Assembly (NCBI GenBank): GCA_051294375.1
Contig: JBJCIZ010000035.1
Coordinates: 1 to 64,000 of the forward strand
Direction of reading: 5' to 3'
Length of the DNA: 64,000 nt
Origin: Paraspadella gotoi
Lineage: Eukaryota > Chaetognatha
Below, piece after piece: positions 54,057-64,000 of the stretch; the stretch's first letter is position 1, and each line of letters opens with the position of its first letter. Both the position numbers and the translations under genes were made by a program. The notes under the pieces are model-generated. The model did not search any database. It was not told the origin of the DNA and saw only the letters and a program-made list of their open reading frames with translations.

Positions 54057-56640
54057 ATTTTCTACCTCAAACATAAAAATATTAATTAAAATGAAATTAT
54101 TGAAGGGGCATAAAACATTTTTCTACGGCCTCACCTGAAAAAGTGATTACATATAGAAATAAAATGCAAAAATTTTAACCAAAAGGAAGTTAGTTATGCT
54201 TACCATGATCGATGCTGCAACAAGGTCCTAAAATGGAGAGAGGGTGACACGAAGACGATGTAATGATGGCAGAAAGAGCGCGTGGAATTTAGTTTTTATT
54301 CAATGGAAAATTATCTACCATAATGGAAAAAAAAATTGTCGCGGTTTTCTTAACTTAAATTTAATCTTAATTTATTTCTTAACCTTATATCATTATTTTA
54401 TAAAAGTGATACAAGCTTTAAATTACCAGAACCTGTCCAAAATTAAAGAGAAAATAATTTATTTATTAGATGAAAAAATAATTTTTATATTAATTATAAT
54501 AATTTTAGAATTATTATCTATATATAAAAATAACTATAAAATAATAATATTTAAATTTCTTTAATTTTTTTAAAAAATTACTCTTTAAACATATTAATTT
54601 CCAAGAATTTTAAATATTTTATTAGATTTATTATAAAAAATAATTTTTAAAGTTTTTCTCAATTTTAACCTACTTATTATCAAAAAACCATTTGAAAATA
54701 TTATTTTTTAAAAAAAATAAAACAAATATTACTAAATTACCTTAACCTGAAACCCTTTTAACCTTAACCACCCCTAACCCACCCCTAAACAACTCTTAAG
54801 CCTAACCTCTACCTAACTTTTCCCTAACCCCGGCCAGTGAGAGCAAAAGTAAAAACAACTTTTCAAATTAAGCTATCTGAATCTGCTTTAAAAAATAAAA
54901 TTAAAATAAAAAATTTTAAACATTTTTTTTTATAAATATTAAAAAATTAATTATTAATGCTTTTAGATATTTTAAAAAATTTTGATCCAATAAAATTTTT
55001 TTCAGAAATATATAAAGTTTTATTTGGGAAGGTTCTCAAATCAAACTTCAGACTTACCTCATTGATAAGGTTTGGCTCTAATTTGGATTCGCCATAAAGG
55101 ACAAAAAAAATTAAATTTAATATTTAAACCAATAAAAATGATAAATGTTTTAACATATTATTTTACTTCCCCAAAATATTAAAGATAACAAAATTTTTAA
55201 TTACATATTTTTTTATTTAATTTTTTTATGAATAATTAAAATCTTTATTAAAAGTTTTAAAAATTTTTTTTAAAAATTTACTATTTTTATAAAATATTAT
55301 TACAAATGTATTAGATTTTATTATTTTATTCTTGAGACTAATGAACAAAATATTTTTTATAATAATTAATCATACTATCTCACATCTAAATATTTTTATT
55401 TAATCACCCAAATAATTTTTTTATTTTAATTGCTCTACTTTACTGCACAAAACAATAAAATATAATCTTACATTTTTTATTAATTTTTTTATTTAAATTG
55501 ATATAACCAATATAAAACTTATCCATTTACTTAATAACTATTTTGTCCTTGACTTTGGACAAGCTTTAGTAGTTTAAAACCTTAATCATATTTACAAAAT
55601 AATAACATAGCAGGTCCTGAAAGCTATTAATCAAAACTTTTAATATTATTAATGTATGACGCAATGCAAGCTAAAAGCTGAAAGAGAGTTCCACCGAGGC
55701 GAAAAAATTATTATTGATTTCAGCCCATCTGAATATTTTTTTTTATTCCCTGAGTCTTTACAGAAGTTATCCTAAAAAATCTATGCAAAATTGTTACAGG
55801 CTATCGAGATACAGTAAAATACAGTGAATAATTTAAAAATCTATTACCCATAAATATTATTGGAACTAAACTTTGCCATTTCGTAAAAAGTCATTTCGAT
55901 CAATTTTTGTCAATTTCTGAATTTCTGGCTGGGATTCTGTTTTCACATCTATCTTTTTTTCACTTTGACAAGGTACTTTTTTTTCAAATTCATTTTTTTT
56001 TGTAAAAAAAATAAGTCTTTCTTAATAACCTTTTGAATCATAATAACCACATATAAGTTATAAGCGTTTTAAAACCTGAAAGAAAAATTATATATTATGT
56101 ATATTTTTTTAAAGGAATATTTCTTTTACTGCAATATGCAAATGAGATTATTGCATTTTTAGGCTTTTATAATGGAGCATTTTGGAAAACTTATAAGAAA
56201 TCTAACGCATGATCTTTAATGGAATAAAAAAATATATTTGAAAACTTTTAGGGTAACAAATAGATGAATTTAAACTTATGAATATAAAAAAAAAATCATC
56301 AATGAGTATCCATCAATCCATCAATCCATAAAAAGTTAATTATTAGTAAAGCTTTAAAAAAAAAAAAAACAAGAAAGAGACTCAAAAGGTCACACATTTG
56401 GATGTCATGTGTTAAAGGTTGAAATTAATTAAAAGAAAAGGAGAGAGAGAAAGAGATTGAATGATAGAAAGAATCTTTGGCAGAAATACAAGTAATGAAC
56501 ATATTTAAATCTAATAAAAAAGATGGAAAAATCAAAGCCAAAGGAATGAATAGTCTCATAATCCAATTAAGAAAAATCCTGTACTAATTTAAGAGCTTTC
56601 AGCATAAACCAATCAATCAATCAATCAATCAAATTAAAAA
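54057..56640. other. Very AT-rich sequence without recognised genes
   Basis: Apart from a C-rich CCCTAA-like stretch at 54730-54835, only AT-rich low-complexity sequence was seen. The ORF at 54244-54564 is Ile/Lys/Leu-rich and unsupported. Confidence 0.45.
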
Positions 56641-56760
56641 TTAATCAATCAATCTCTCTCTTTCTCTCTCTCTTTTTGTTTGTGTCTTTTTATTATCTCT
56701 CTCTCTCTCACTTTCTTGTAGGTACACATTTTATAATGTTTATCTTATTAACAATTATTA

Positions 56761-58579
56761 GTCGGATCTGCTTTCAGCAGATCCCGACCAGAGATGTGGA
56801 AGCGATCGATTTTTCCGCCGCTGCCAAATCCGGCGCTTCCAAAGACCCCTCCCGCTCCCGTTTTCGGGTGCAATCCTTACTTTTTCAGCCCGGATCGCTT
56901 TCGGTTTCGAGTGCACATCGCTTCCTTCCTTTAGAAATTTTATATTTGTTATTATTTATAAAAATACTCTCTTTAGACATGTAAATCATTGGTAAAATAA
57001 TTTTAAACAATCTTTTTTGTTAACAAATAACTAGTGAAATTTTTACTATGAAAAATTGTAAGATTTGTAAGATTGTAAGAATCGTTCGAGTGGAAATGAG
57101 TTTAAATGAAAAAAAAAAAAAACCTTTTTCCTTATTTGCTTTTTTCTTTTTATTAAATATAAATACAACCTGCAATTAATTATTCAATTAATCAATAATT
57201 AATCAATCAATTAACTAAACAAACTAATCAATCAAAATCATTTAAAAAATTAATGAATCAATTTTTTATCAATCAATCAATTAAATAATCAATTAATTTA
57301 TCAATCAACTAATTAATAAATTTTTTTATCAATTAATTATTAAAAGAACCAATTAATTAATTAATCAATTAATTAATCAATCAATCAAACAATGTCAGTG
57401 TTATCATTGTCATCTTCCAACGTCGTTGTTGCTTTTGGCCTGGTCAGTGAACCTGACAAAAAGACCTAAAAATTAACAGGCCTGATATGAATTTATTTTA
57501 TTTGATCAATCAATCATTCAATTAATCATAATGGTGCTATCCTTGTTGTCATCATAATCATCATCAGGGTAGTCATTTCTTTTGTCATAATGAAAAGACA
57601 AAAACAAACAAGTTTGAGCTAACAATGCCAGAACTGATCAGTAATTAATTATTCAATCAATTAATCAAATAATCAATCAAAAAATTAATAATCAGTCAAT
57701 TTGTCATCGTTGGTATTATCATTGTCGTGGTTGCCATCATTAATTATTTAATTAATTAAACTCTTTTATATTTGTTGTAAAATGCAAAAATGTATCTTTA
57801 TTATTTATTTATCCCTGTTGTTTTGTTTCTCTCTCTCACTCTCTCTCTTCTCTCTCTTTAACAAGTTCACTTCTTTTCACAACTCACTCAATCTGCCCTT
57901 ACCTTCAACCTGTCCTCACATCTGACCACTATTCTGTCTCACCACTTGGTTGAAAACCTTTTACCCTCTCTCTCTCTTTCTCTCTCTCTCTCTCACACAC
58001 TTTCTTTTACACAAATTTATTATTGAATGTCATATGCTGATGAAGGCTTGAAGTAAACAAGCCGAAACATGTCCCAACTATTAATTAAAATCGTTGTTAC
58101 AAATTCAAACTTCTTTGCTTTCTCTAAATTAATTAATTGAAATATTTTTATAAATGTTTGCGGTGACTCAAAACAAAAATTTATAGAAAAATTTGAGGCG
58201 TGTTTTTTGTGATAAAGAAAACCTGGTATTATCAAAAACAGTAAAAAAGTAAAAATGATAAAATAATAACAACAACAACTAGTATTTACATTGGCTGAGA
58301 AAAAGGTCAGCCATAACAAGATTGGGTAAAAACAGGTCATTCTTATTGACCACTACTGTACTCCGGCTCACAAGTACAAAGACTTCGTCGTCGTTTTTGT
58401 CATTGTATTCATCGTCGTTGTCGTCTTTGTTCAAATCATTTGAGCTCCCAAATGTTCGATGTTATTATTTTAATTAATTAAATAGGAATTAATTAAATAA
58501 TTTTTTTTTTAAATTAATTAATCAATTAATTACTGCTAATGATCGTGGGCAGATCCGGCATTGTTTGCTCAAACTTGTT
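56761..58579 (-). mobile_element. HINE-like element E8 with internal hammerhead-bearing relic
   Basis: Hairpin GTCGGATCTGC-TTTCA-GCAGATCCCGAC at 56761-56788. Complement of the 5' end (GGCAGATCCGGCATTGTTTG) at 58549-58579. Just inside the hairpin a different GC-rich insert starts (CAGAGATGTGGAAGCG). A nested plus-oriented HINE-like 5' end lies at 57606 (ACAAGTTTGAGCTAACAATG). 57820-58110 is the CT-rich module that also occurs at 34690-35060. TTAATCAATTAA low complexity fills much of the rest. Confidence 0.6.
58037..58073 (+). ncRNA. Hammerhead ribozyme core, diverged copy
   Basis: CTGATGA (58037-58043), an extra A, stem II GGCTTG/CAAGCC (58045-58050 with 58058-58063) with a seven-base loop, GAAAC (58064-58068), AT, and GTC (58071-58073). 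The core is complete and stem II is one pair longer than in the copy at 34969. However, the sequences flanking the core do not pair into a convincing stem I, so activity in this copy is doubtful. Confidence 0.55.
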
Positions 58580-58624
58580 TATTAAATATTTTGATTTATT
58601 TATTTATATATTTTTTTATTTGCT

Positions 58625-59589
58625 TTTTGGTTTATCCATCCATCCGTCCGTCTGTCCGTCCATCTGTCCATCCGTCCGTCCGTCCGACCGTCCACATTGC
58701 AAAAAACACCAATTACTCGTGATTGGATGGATGGATTGGAATGAAATTTGTGTGTGGGGTAGGAAAGTGTGTGATTGAGCTGTATATTAAGTTTCGATGG
58801 AATCGTCCGAGTGGAAATGAGTTTAAATGGAAAAAATAAAAAAAATAAATTTCACTATTTGAACACCAATTACTCATGAGTGGATGGGGCGATTGACTTG
58901 AAATTTTTGTATTTGGGTAGAAAAGTGTGTGATTAAACTGGAAATCAAGTTTCGATGGAATCGTTTGAGTGGAAATGAGTTAAAATGAAAAAAAAGTCAT
59001 ATTTACATGAAGTATTTTTACTTAAATTTACTCATAATTATTATGTTTATTAAAAATTGGATAGATAAATTGAAATGGAATTTTGTGTGTGGGTAGGAAT
59101 AGCTGGATATAAATTTTTTTGATGGAATCGTAGGAGTGGAAAAGAGTTCAAATTAGAAAACCAAAAGACACATTTATTTGATTTTTTTAAAGTTTCTCTC
59201 AATCTCTCCTTCTGATTGATTGATTGATTGATAGATTAAATGACCAAATTATGCCAATTGACAGAAATATGCCAGTTGACCAAATTCTGCAAGTTGACCA
59301 AATTATGCCAGTTGACCAAATTATGCCGGTTGACCAAATCATGTTAATTGACCATATTATGTCAGTTGACAAAATAATGTCATTGAAAAAATTATGTCAG
59401 TTATTCAAATTATGTCAGATATTCCAAATTATGTCAGTTGACCAAATTATGTCAGTTGACCAAATTTTGTCAGTTGACAAAATTATGCCAGCTGACAAAA
59501 TTATGTCAGTTGACCAAATTATGCCAGTTGACCAAATTATGCCACTTAATTATCGTAGGCAGATCCGACATTGTTTGCTCAAACTTGTT
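58625..59589 (-). mobile_element. HINE-like element E9, 3' hairpin missing
   Basis: Starts in the (CCGT)n/CCATCCGT tract, followed by 'caaaaaacaccaattactcg' and three diverged internal modules (58690-59170), then 18-bp minisatellite units, then the complement of the 5' end (GGCAGATCCGACATTGTTTG) at 59559-59589. It shows minisatellite and HINE end joined in one element. Confidence 0.65.
59240..59548. repeat. 18-bp minisatellite, diverged (TTGACCAAATTATGCCAG)n
   Basis: About 17 units vary at the last positions (GCCAG, GTCAG, GCAAG). It sits immediately inside the 5' end of element E9. The ORF through it encodes only (QIMPVD)-type repeats. Confidence 0.9.
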
Positions 59590-59596
59590 TAATGAA

Positions 59597-60360
59597 AAGA
59601 CATCAGTTAAAGAAAGTCAGTCTTGTATAAGAAAAAGATTTAAAAAATTGGTTTGACCAATGATCATGATAATTATATTTTTGCATAAAAAATGAAAATT
59701 TAAAAAAATGAAAAACATCAGATTTGGCCCAAAATAATTATCTCCAATCTGATGTTTTTAGAAATACAAAATGTTTGCTCGTTTTCTTTATTCTTAATTA
59801 TGAACAAAAAAATTCTGCTTTTTTTCAACTAAAAATTGAATTATTTTAATAAATAAAAAATCAAAGTTGTACATATTTTTGTTCCAAATTAATCATGGAT
59901 TATCATAAAAATATAGATTTATAGCTACTACCCTCCAAATCCATGGGTCTTCTTGTAGAAAAGACATGAGGGCAAAAAAGTCAGGCTTATATGAAAAAAT
60001 GATAAAAAAAATTGATTTGACCAAGGCTCATTCATAATTATGTTTTTGCATAAAAAATGAAAATATAAAAAAATAAAAAACATCAGATTTTGCGCAAATT
60101 GATTACCTCCAATCTGATGTTTTTAGAAATGCAAAATGTTTACGCGTTTTCTTTAATTATAATTATGAACGCAAAAAATTATATTTTTCGAAAAACTGGA
60201 AAATTCAATTTTTTTATTAAAGAAAAATGTCCTATCATCAAAGTTGTGCATATTTTTTATTCAAATTTATCATGAATGATCACAACAACATAGATTTACT
60301 ACTACTACCCTCCGTTTTCGTTTTTTTTCTCATAACAAGACATCAGTGCAAAAAAGTAAA
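59597..60360. repeat. 365-bp tandem pair with conserved 14-bp-stem hairpins
   Basis: Units start near 59597 and 59962 ('aagacat.ag') with a third partial start at 60337. Each full unit holds a perfect hairpin: AAAAACATCAGATT pairs with AATCTGATGTTTTT at 59711-59724/59746-59759 and at 60076-60089/60111-60124. Both loops are 21 nt but of different sequence. Confidence 0.8.
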
Positions 60361-60991
60361 ATATTTGATAAAAAGTAGAAACCTGTTTGTCAGTCCAAAT
60401 TTCTGATATATTAATTGATTATGAACAAGCCCTGATTCAAAATTGTCGCAAAAAATATGTAGAGGTAAGGGCTTGGTCTGCTCTAACAGAATATGTATTA
60501 AAAATGCGTTTTTTAAACCATTTTGTGACAGTACCATAATTTCGAAAAACATACAGTAAAAAAAATTTGTCACACTTTTTTTCATATTTTTTCTATTTTG
60601 TAAAGAATTGGACCTTGTTAATCTTCTCACAGGGATAATGACGGTCCTTCACATTGTAACTGAACCTTCTGAGTACCAAATGGCTGCATAATTGATAATA
60701 TTTGGTAAAGGAGTTGTCTCTGAGATCAATAAATTGGTGCAAAAGTAGGCTGAAACTCCCTTTTAGCTTTTATCTTTTATCTTTTAAAAAATTAAGTTTT
60801 ATAATTTTTAATACCATTCTTTTTTAGACATATAAATTAAAATTAATCATTGAATCAATCCTAATAAAAATAATAATATTTTTAATAATATTATTATAAT
60901 TAAAATATATTTAAAAAAATAAAATATATATAAAAAATAATAATAGTTAAACAGTTGATGTAGCAATTTTTTTTCCATAATGGTACACATG
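60361..60991. other. AT-rich sequence without recognised features
   Basis: A 95-codon minus-strand ORF (60343-60630) has no support as a gene. Confidence 0.4.
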
Positions 60992-61408
60992 TTACACTAG
61001 ACAAGCGTCAAATTTCTGATGGATTTTTTCTTTTCGTCGCGGCTGCGGAAAATGAAAATTAGGAGAGCCACAGAGAGGCGTTGAAAAAGTTAATTTCAGC
61101 GGTGCTCGCTTTGCCCCACCAAATGTTTTCACAAGTCGATGGCGGCGACGGCGACCTTGGCGGTGCAGAAAATGAAAATTAACCAAAAAAAACACGAGGC
61201 GAATGAAGATAGTCAAGAAATTTCCATGGCAACTGTTAGAAAAGTGATATTGAGACACAACAACACGAGAAATTTGGTTTTGAACGAGGACCTGATCGCG
61301 CATTAGATGATTAGGCGGTGTAAAAATTTCGAGAGCGACTAGTAGCGACGAGGAACAACGAATAGCGAAAACAGCGAAAAACAGCGAAAAAAGCAAAACC
61401 AGCTCCAT
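60992..61408 (-). CDS. Hypothetical protein with possible signal peptide
   Basis: This 138-codon minus-strand ORF begins MELVLLFSLFFAVFAIRCSS, a good signal-peptide-like start, and lies in a locally GC-richer stretch. The C-terminal half is basic (RQGRRRRHRL) and contains a diverged internal duplication, seen on the + strand as two 'gaaaatgaaaatta' segments. No domain was recognised. The ORF could equally be chance within a repeat, or the first exon of an unrelated gene. Confidence 0.2.
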   Translation of the reverse strand: MELVLLFSLFFAVFAIRCSSSLLVALEIFTPPNHLMRDQVLVQNQISRVVVSQYHFSNSCHGNFLTIFIRLVFFLVNFHFLHRQGRRRRHRLVKTFGGAKRAPLKLTFSTPLCGSPNFHFPQPRRKEKIHQKFDACLV

Positions 61409-62235
61409 TAAATAATAAATTTCACGATGAAACCACGAAAACTACACCTTTGTTCCCCCAGATTTGGAAATTTCAGACACTGAACTATCCAGATGTCAAA
61501 TAATAATGGTAAGTTAACGTCGTCTTCAGGTGCAAATTAATGCCTTCACTAAAAGTTAGTTCATGACTTTTTAATGAGATAATTTTAACAAGTGAAATAG
61601 CTTAGCCTCTTGGCAAGACACTAAACTAAATATATGTATTGTGACGAGTTCTCTTTTTAGTACCAGTGCTAGACGAGGGACAGTTAAACTTGACATAAAT
61701 TCTTAAATGTATTATTATATTTTACTGGCTTTGTTTCATGTCAAGACCTTTACCGATTTTCTTTGTTCCCACAAAGGAAGATACCCAGGACGTTAGAGGT
61801 TCAAATACTAATAACACTTTTTAATTTATTTGTTGGGATCAGGTGCAAATATTATAAAATATAGCAATGAACGGACATTTTTGAGTAGTGGACCGGTTTT
61901 AAAATGCTGAATATTGTACCAGGACCATTATTTATAGTCTTTTTTGCATTAGAAATGAGTTTACTGATTGTCTTAGAGTAGGAAACTTGTAATAAATTTA
62001 AAAATATTCCTTAGTATTTACAGTAAAATACAAAAAAAAGACAAATCAAAGGAAAACCGTTCGAGGAGTAATCGTTTTAAATGGCTTTAAATACTACTAA
62101 AATATTTATGGAGTCAATTTCTCCTCCTCTCACTCTCTCTTTGGCGAAGCCATTTGAGATTGGCAGCATGGAATAAAACGAAATCTGACGTGGAAGAGGA
62201 GTGGATTTTTTTGGAACACAATGGCATCTCATGGA
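61409..62235. other. Non-coding sequence
   Basis: No recognised features. Confidence 0.4.
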
Positions 62236-63020
62236 GAGAGAAAAATGGAATCTGAAGGAGAAATGTTGAATTTGATGGAATAAAGTGTAATTTGATGAAA
62301 TAAAGTGGAATCGGATTGAGAAGAAAAGTGGAATTTGATGGAATAAAGTGGAATCGGATAGAGAAGAAAAGTGGAATTTGATGGAATTAAGTGGAATCGG
62401 ATAGAGAAGAAAAGTAGAATTTGATGGAATTAAATGGAATCGAATAGAGAAGAGTAAAGTGGAATTTTATGAAATAAAGTGGAATCGGATAGAGAAGAAA
62501 AGTGGAATTTGATGGAATTAAGTGGAGTCGGAGAGAAGAGAAAAGTGGAATTTGATGAAAAAAAATGAAATCTGATAGAGAAGAGAATGTGGAATTTGAT
62601 GGAATAAAGAGTAATTTGATGAAATAAAGTGTAATTTGATGAAATAAAGTGGAATCGGATAGAGAAGAAACGTGGAATTTGATGGAATTAAATGGAATCG
62701 AATAGAGAAGAGTAAAGTGGAATTTGATGGAATTAAGTGGAATCGGATAGAGAAGAAAAGTGGAATTTGATGGAATTAAATGGAATCGAATAGAGAAGAG
62801 TAAAGTGGAATTTTATGAAAGTGGAATCGGATAGAGAAGAAAAGTGGAATTTGATGGAAGTAAGTGGAATCGGAGAGAAGAGTAAAGTAGAATTTTATGA
62901 AATAAAGTGGAATCGGATCGAGAAGAAAATTGGAATTTGATGGAATAAAGTGGAATCTGATGGAGAAGAAATGTGGAATTTGATGGAATAAAGTGGAACA
63001 GAATGGAATCTGTCGGCGAG
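62236..63020. repeat. ~43-bp minisatellite built from TGGAAT words
   Basis: Repeated blocks alternate 'gtggaatttgatggaat(a/t)a' and 'agtggaatcggatagagaag'. Unit length varies through loss or gain of TGGAA steps. The reverse complement gives CATTCCA-rich frames, which explains the 103-codon ORF there. Confidence 0.85.
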
Positions 63021-63300
63021 CAAGAGTGGAATCTGTCGGAATGCTTGCAGCTGGACACCACCCCCCCCTTACGCGGCGTCGACTTCAAAGAGCAGGTTAC
63101 CATGCCCCCAAAGATCCCGGCCAATTGGACGTCGTTGAAACAGGCTTGGCCCTGTTTAGCCTCACAACCTCCCCCTCTGCTGCTTCAACATCGACGTGTA
63201 ACGCGGTGTCTCTCCCATACCCCTTCCTTACGAACTGCCACGCCCACTTCCGGTTCAAGATGAGACGCAACGACGATAAACGCTAATTAAACATCTAGAT
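63021..63300. other. GC-rich island after the minisatellite
   Basis: Two overlapping + strand frames (62973-63263 and 62993-63286) run from the minisatellite into this island. Neither resembles a known family. It may be an exon, a repeat end or a CpG island. Confidence 0.25.
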
Positions 63301-64000
63301 TAGACGGAAAATGAGGCGTACACAACACCTCGCAAAAACATCGCAAAATAAAAAAATTCCCAATATTCTATGCATGGCGGACAAGACGTCGAGTTCTCCT
63401 CGCTCATGGGTTTGAGGGTAAGGGAAACTTCACACTCACCCAGCACTCACCATTGCTGTAAATATTGTAATATTTTTTTTTTAAATGCATTCCGTCACCT
63501 TTTTAAAATATCTTAAAATGTCTTAAAATGTCCCTTTATTTGTCTCCGTCAAATTCGTTTTAGCTTAGCTCGCGTCTCTGTACTGTCAAAAATTTTACGA
63601 TTATTGTATTGATTGATCATTGATAGGGTATTGCATAAAAATTGTAAAAATACTGATTTTTTTCATTCGATGGTTTTAAACCTTATATTAGGCCTAACGA
63701 AGTGTACTTTAATCATTAATTCAAAGTTTGACTTTTAAATATTTGATTTACGCCAACTGATTTACGTCAATTTGGAGTAACGTTTCTGCCTCTTTACTAC
63801 TGTCAAGGATATTCAACCAAAATTTTTTAAAACGCTTTTTTCTAATTAAGAATACATTGTAGTATTGGATTCAGATTTGATTTCTTTTTTTTTACGTGTT
63901 GTTGGCGCTGGTGGCGTAAAAACTACGCCAAAACGTATTATTTCCTAATTACATATGTAGCGTTAATGATTTTTTAAAAAAAAATTTAAAATATATAAAA
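63301..64000. other. AT-rich sequence to the window end
   Basis: No recognised features. Further SLC30A9 exons were looked for here and not found. Confidence 0.45.

Noticed and set aside
62973-63286. Two 96-97-codon overlapping ORFs
   Set aside because: Both start in the minisatellite and have Pro/Ser/Thr-rich compositions typical of chance frames in GC-rich DNA. No family was recognised.

Overview
The window is AT-rich, intron-bearing, repeat-dominated DNA from an animal nuclear genome. The only conserved gene I can support is SLC30A9 (ZnT9, a cation-diffusion-facilitator family zinc transporter) on the + strand. It is seen as six exons with GT/AG borders and compatible phases: 15209-15357, 28397-28592, 30075-30211, 30286-30422, 49658-49786 and 49858-49976. 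The first and last exons of the gene are not in the window. Almost everything else is transposable-element and satellite sequence lying in its introns and flanks. The phylum cannot be fixed from this sequence. An invertebrate is my inference, from the dense Helentron-like elements, hammerhead-ribozyme retroelement relics and an L1/Tx1-like LINE.

Layout. 1-11200: upstream repeats, including one complete Helentron-like (HINE-like) element (48-865), a family of TAGGAGT-ended elements with 7-bp target duplications (8429-9155, 9699-10767), a 17-bp telomere-like minisatellite (5689-6013) and two small GC-rich islands. 11202-28592: a second HINE-like element, then an ~8.0-kb block present twice (about 12705-20595 and 20697-28592) that carries two SLC30A9 exons, tRNA-headed SINE-like modules and a LINE ORF2 fragment. 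About 26195-35100 is repeated again as a ~9.3-kb block at 35519-44470. It carries exons 3 and 4 of the visible gene, a head-to-tail train of HINE-like elements, a nested hAT-like element and a hammerhead-ribozyme motif. Copies differ mostly by one-base indels, even inside exons, and three 25-N gaps are present, so these blocks look like poorly polished assembly duplications rather than biological paralogues. 44464-47855: very large 18/21-bp minisatellites. 48000-50000: an inverted repeat and the last two exons. 50360-53250: a GC-rich, broken gag-like retroelement island. 53300-64000: AT-rich sequence with a 152-bp foldback carrying two decayed hammerhead cores, more HINE-like elements, a 365-bp tandem pair with conserved hairpins, and a ~43-bp minisatellite.

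Most interesting biology. (1) A hammerhead ribozyme motif at 34957-35014 with a complete catalytic core, stem II and a long, loop-interrupted stem I, plus diverged relatives at 3485, 44338, 53905-54056 and 58037. (2) An abundant HINE-like element family whose ends (ACAAGTTTGAGC at the 5' end, a GTCGG/ATCTGC hairpin at the 3' end) frame the internal tandem repeats. The giant 18/21-bp minisatellites appear to be internal repeats of these elements that have expanded.
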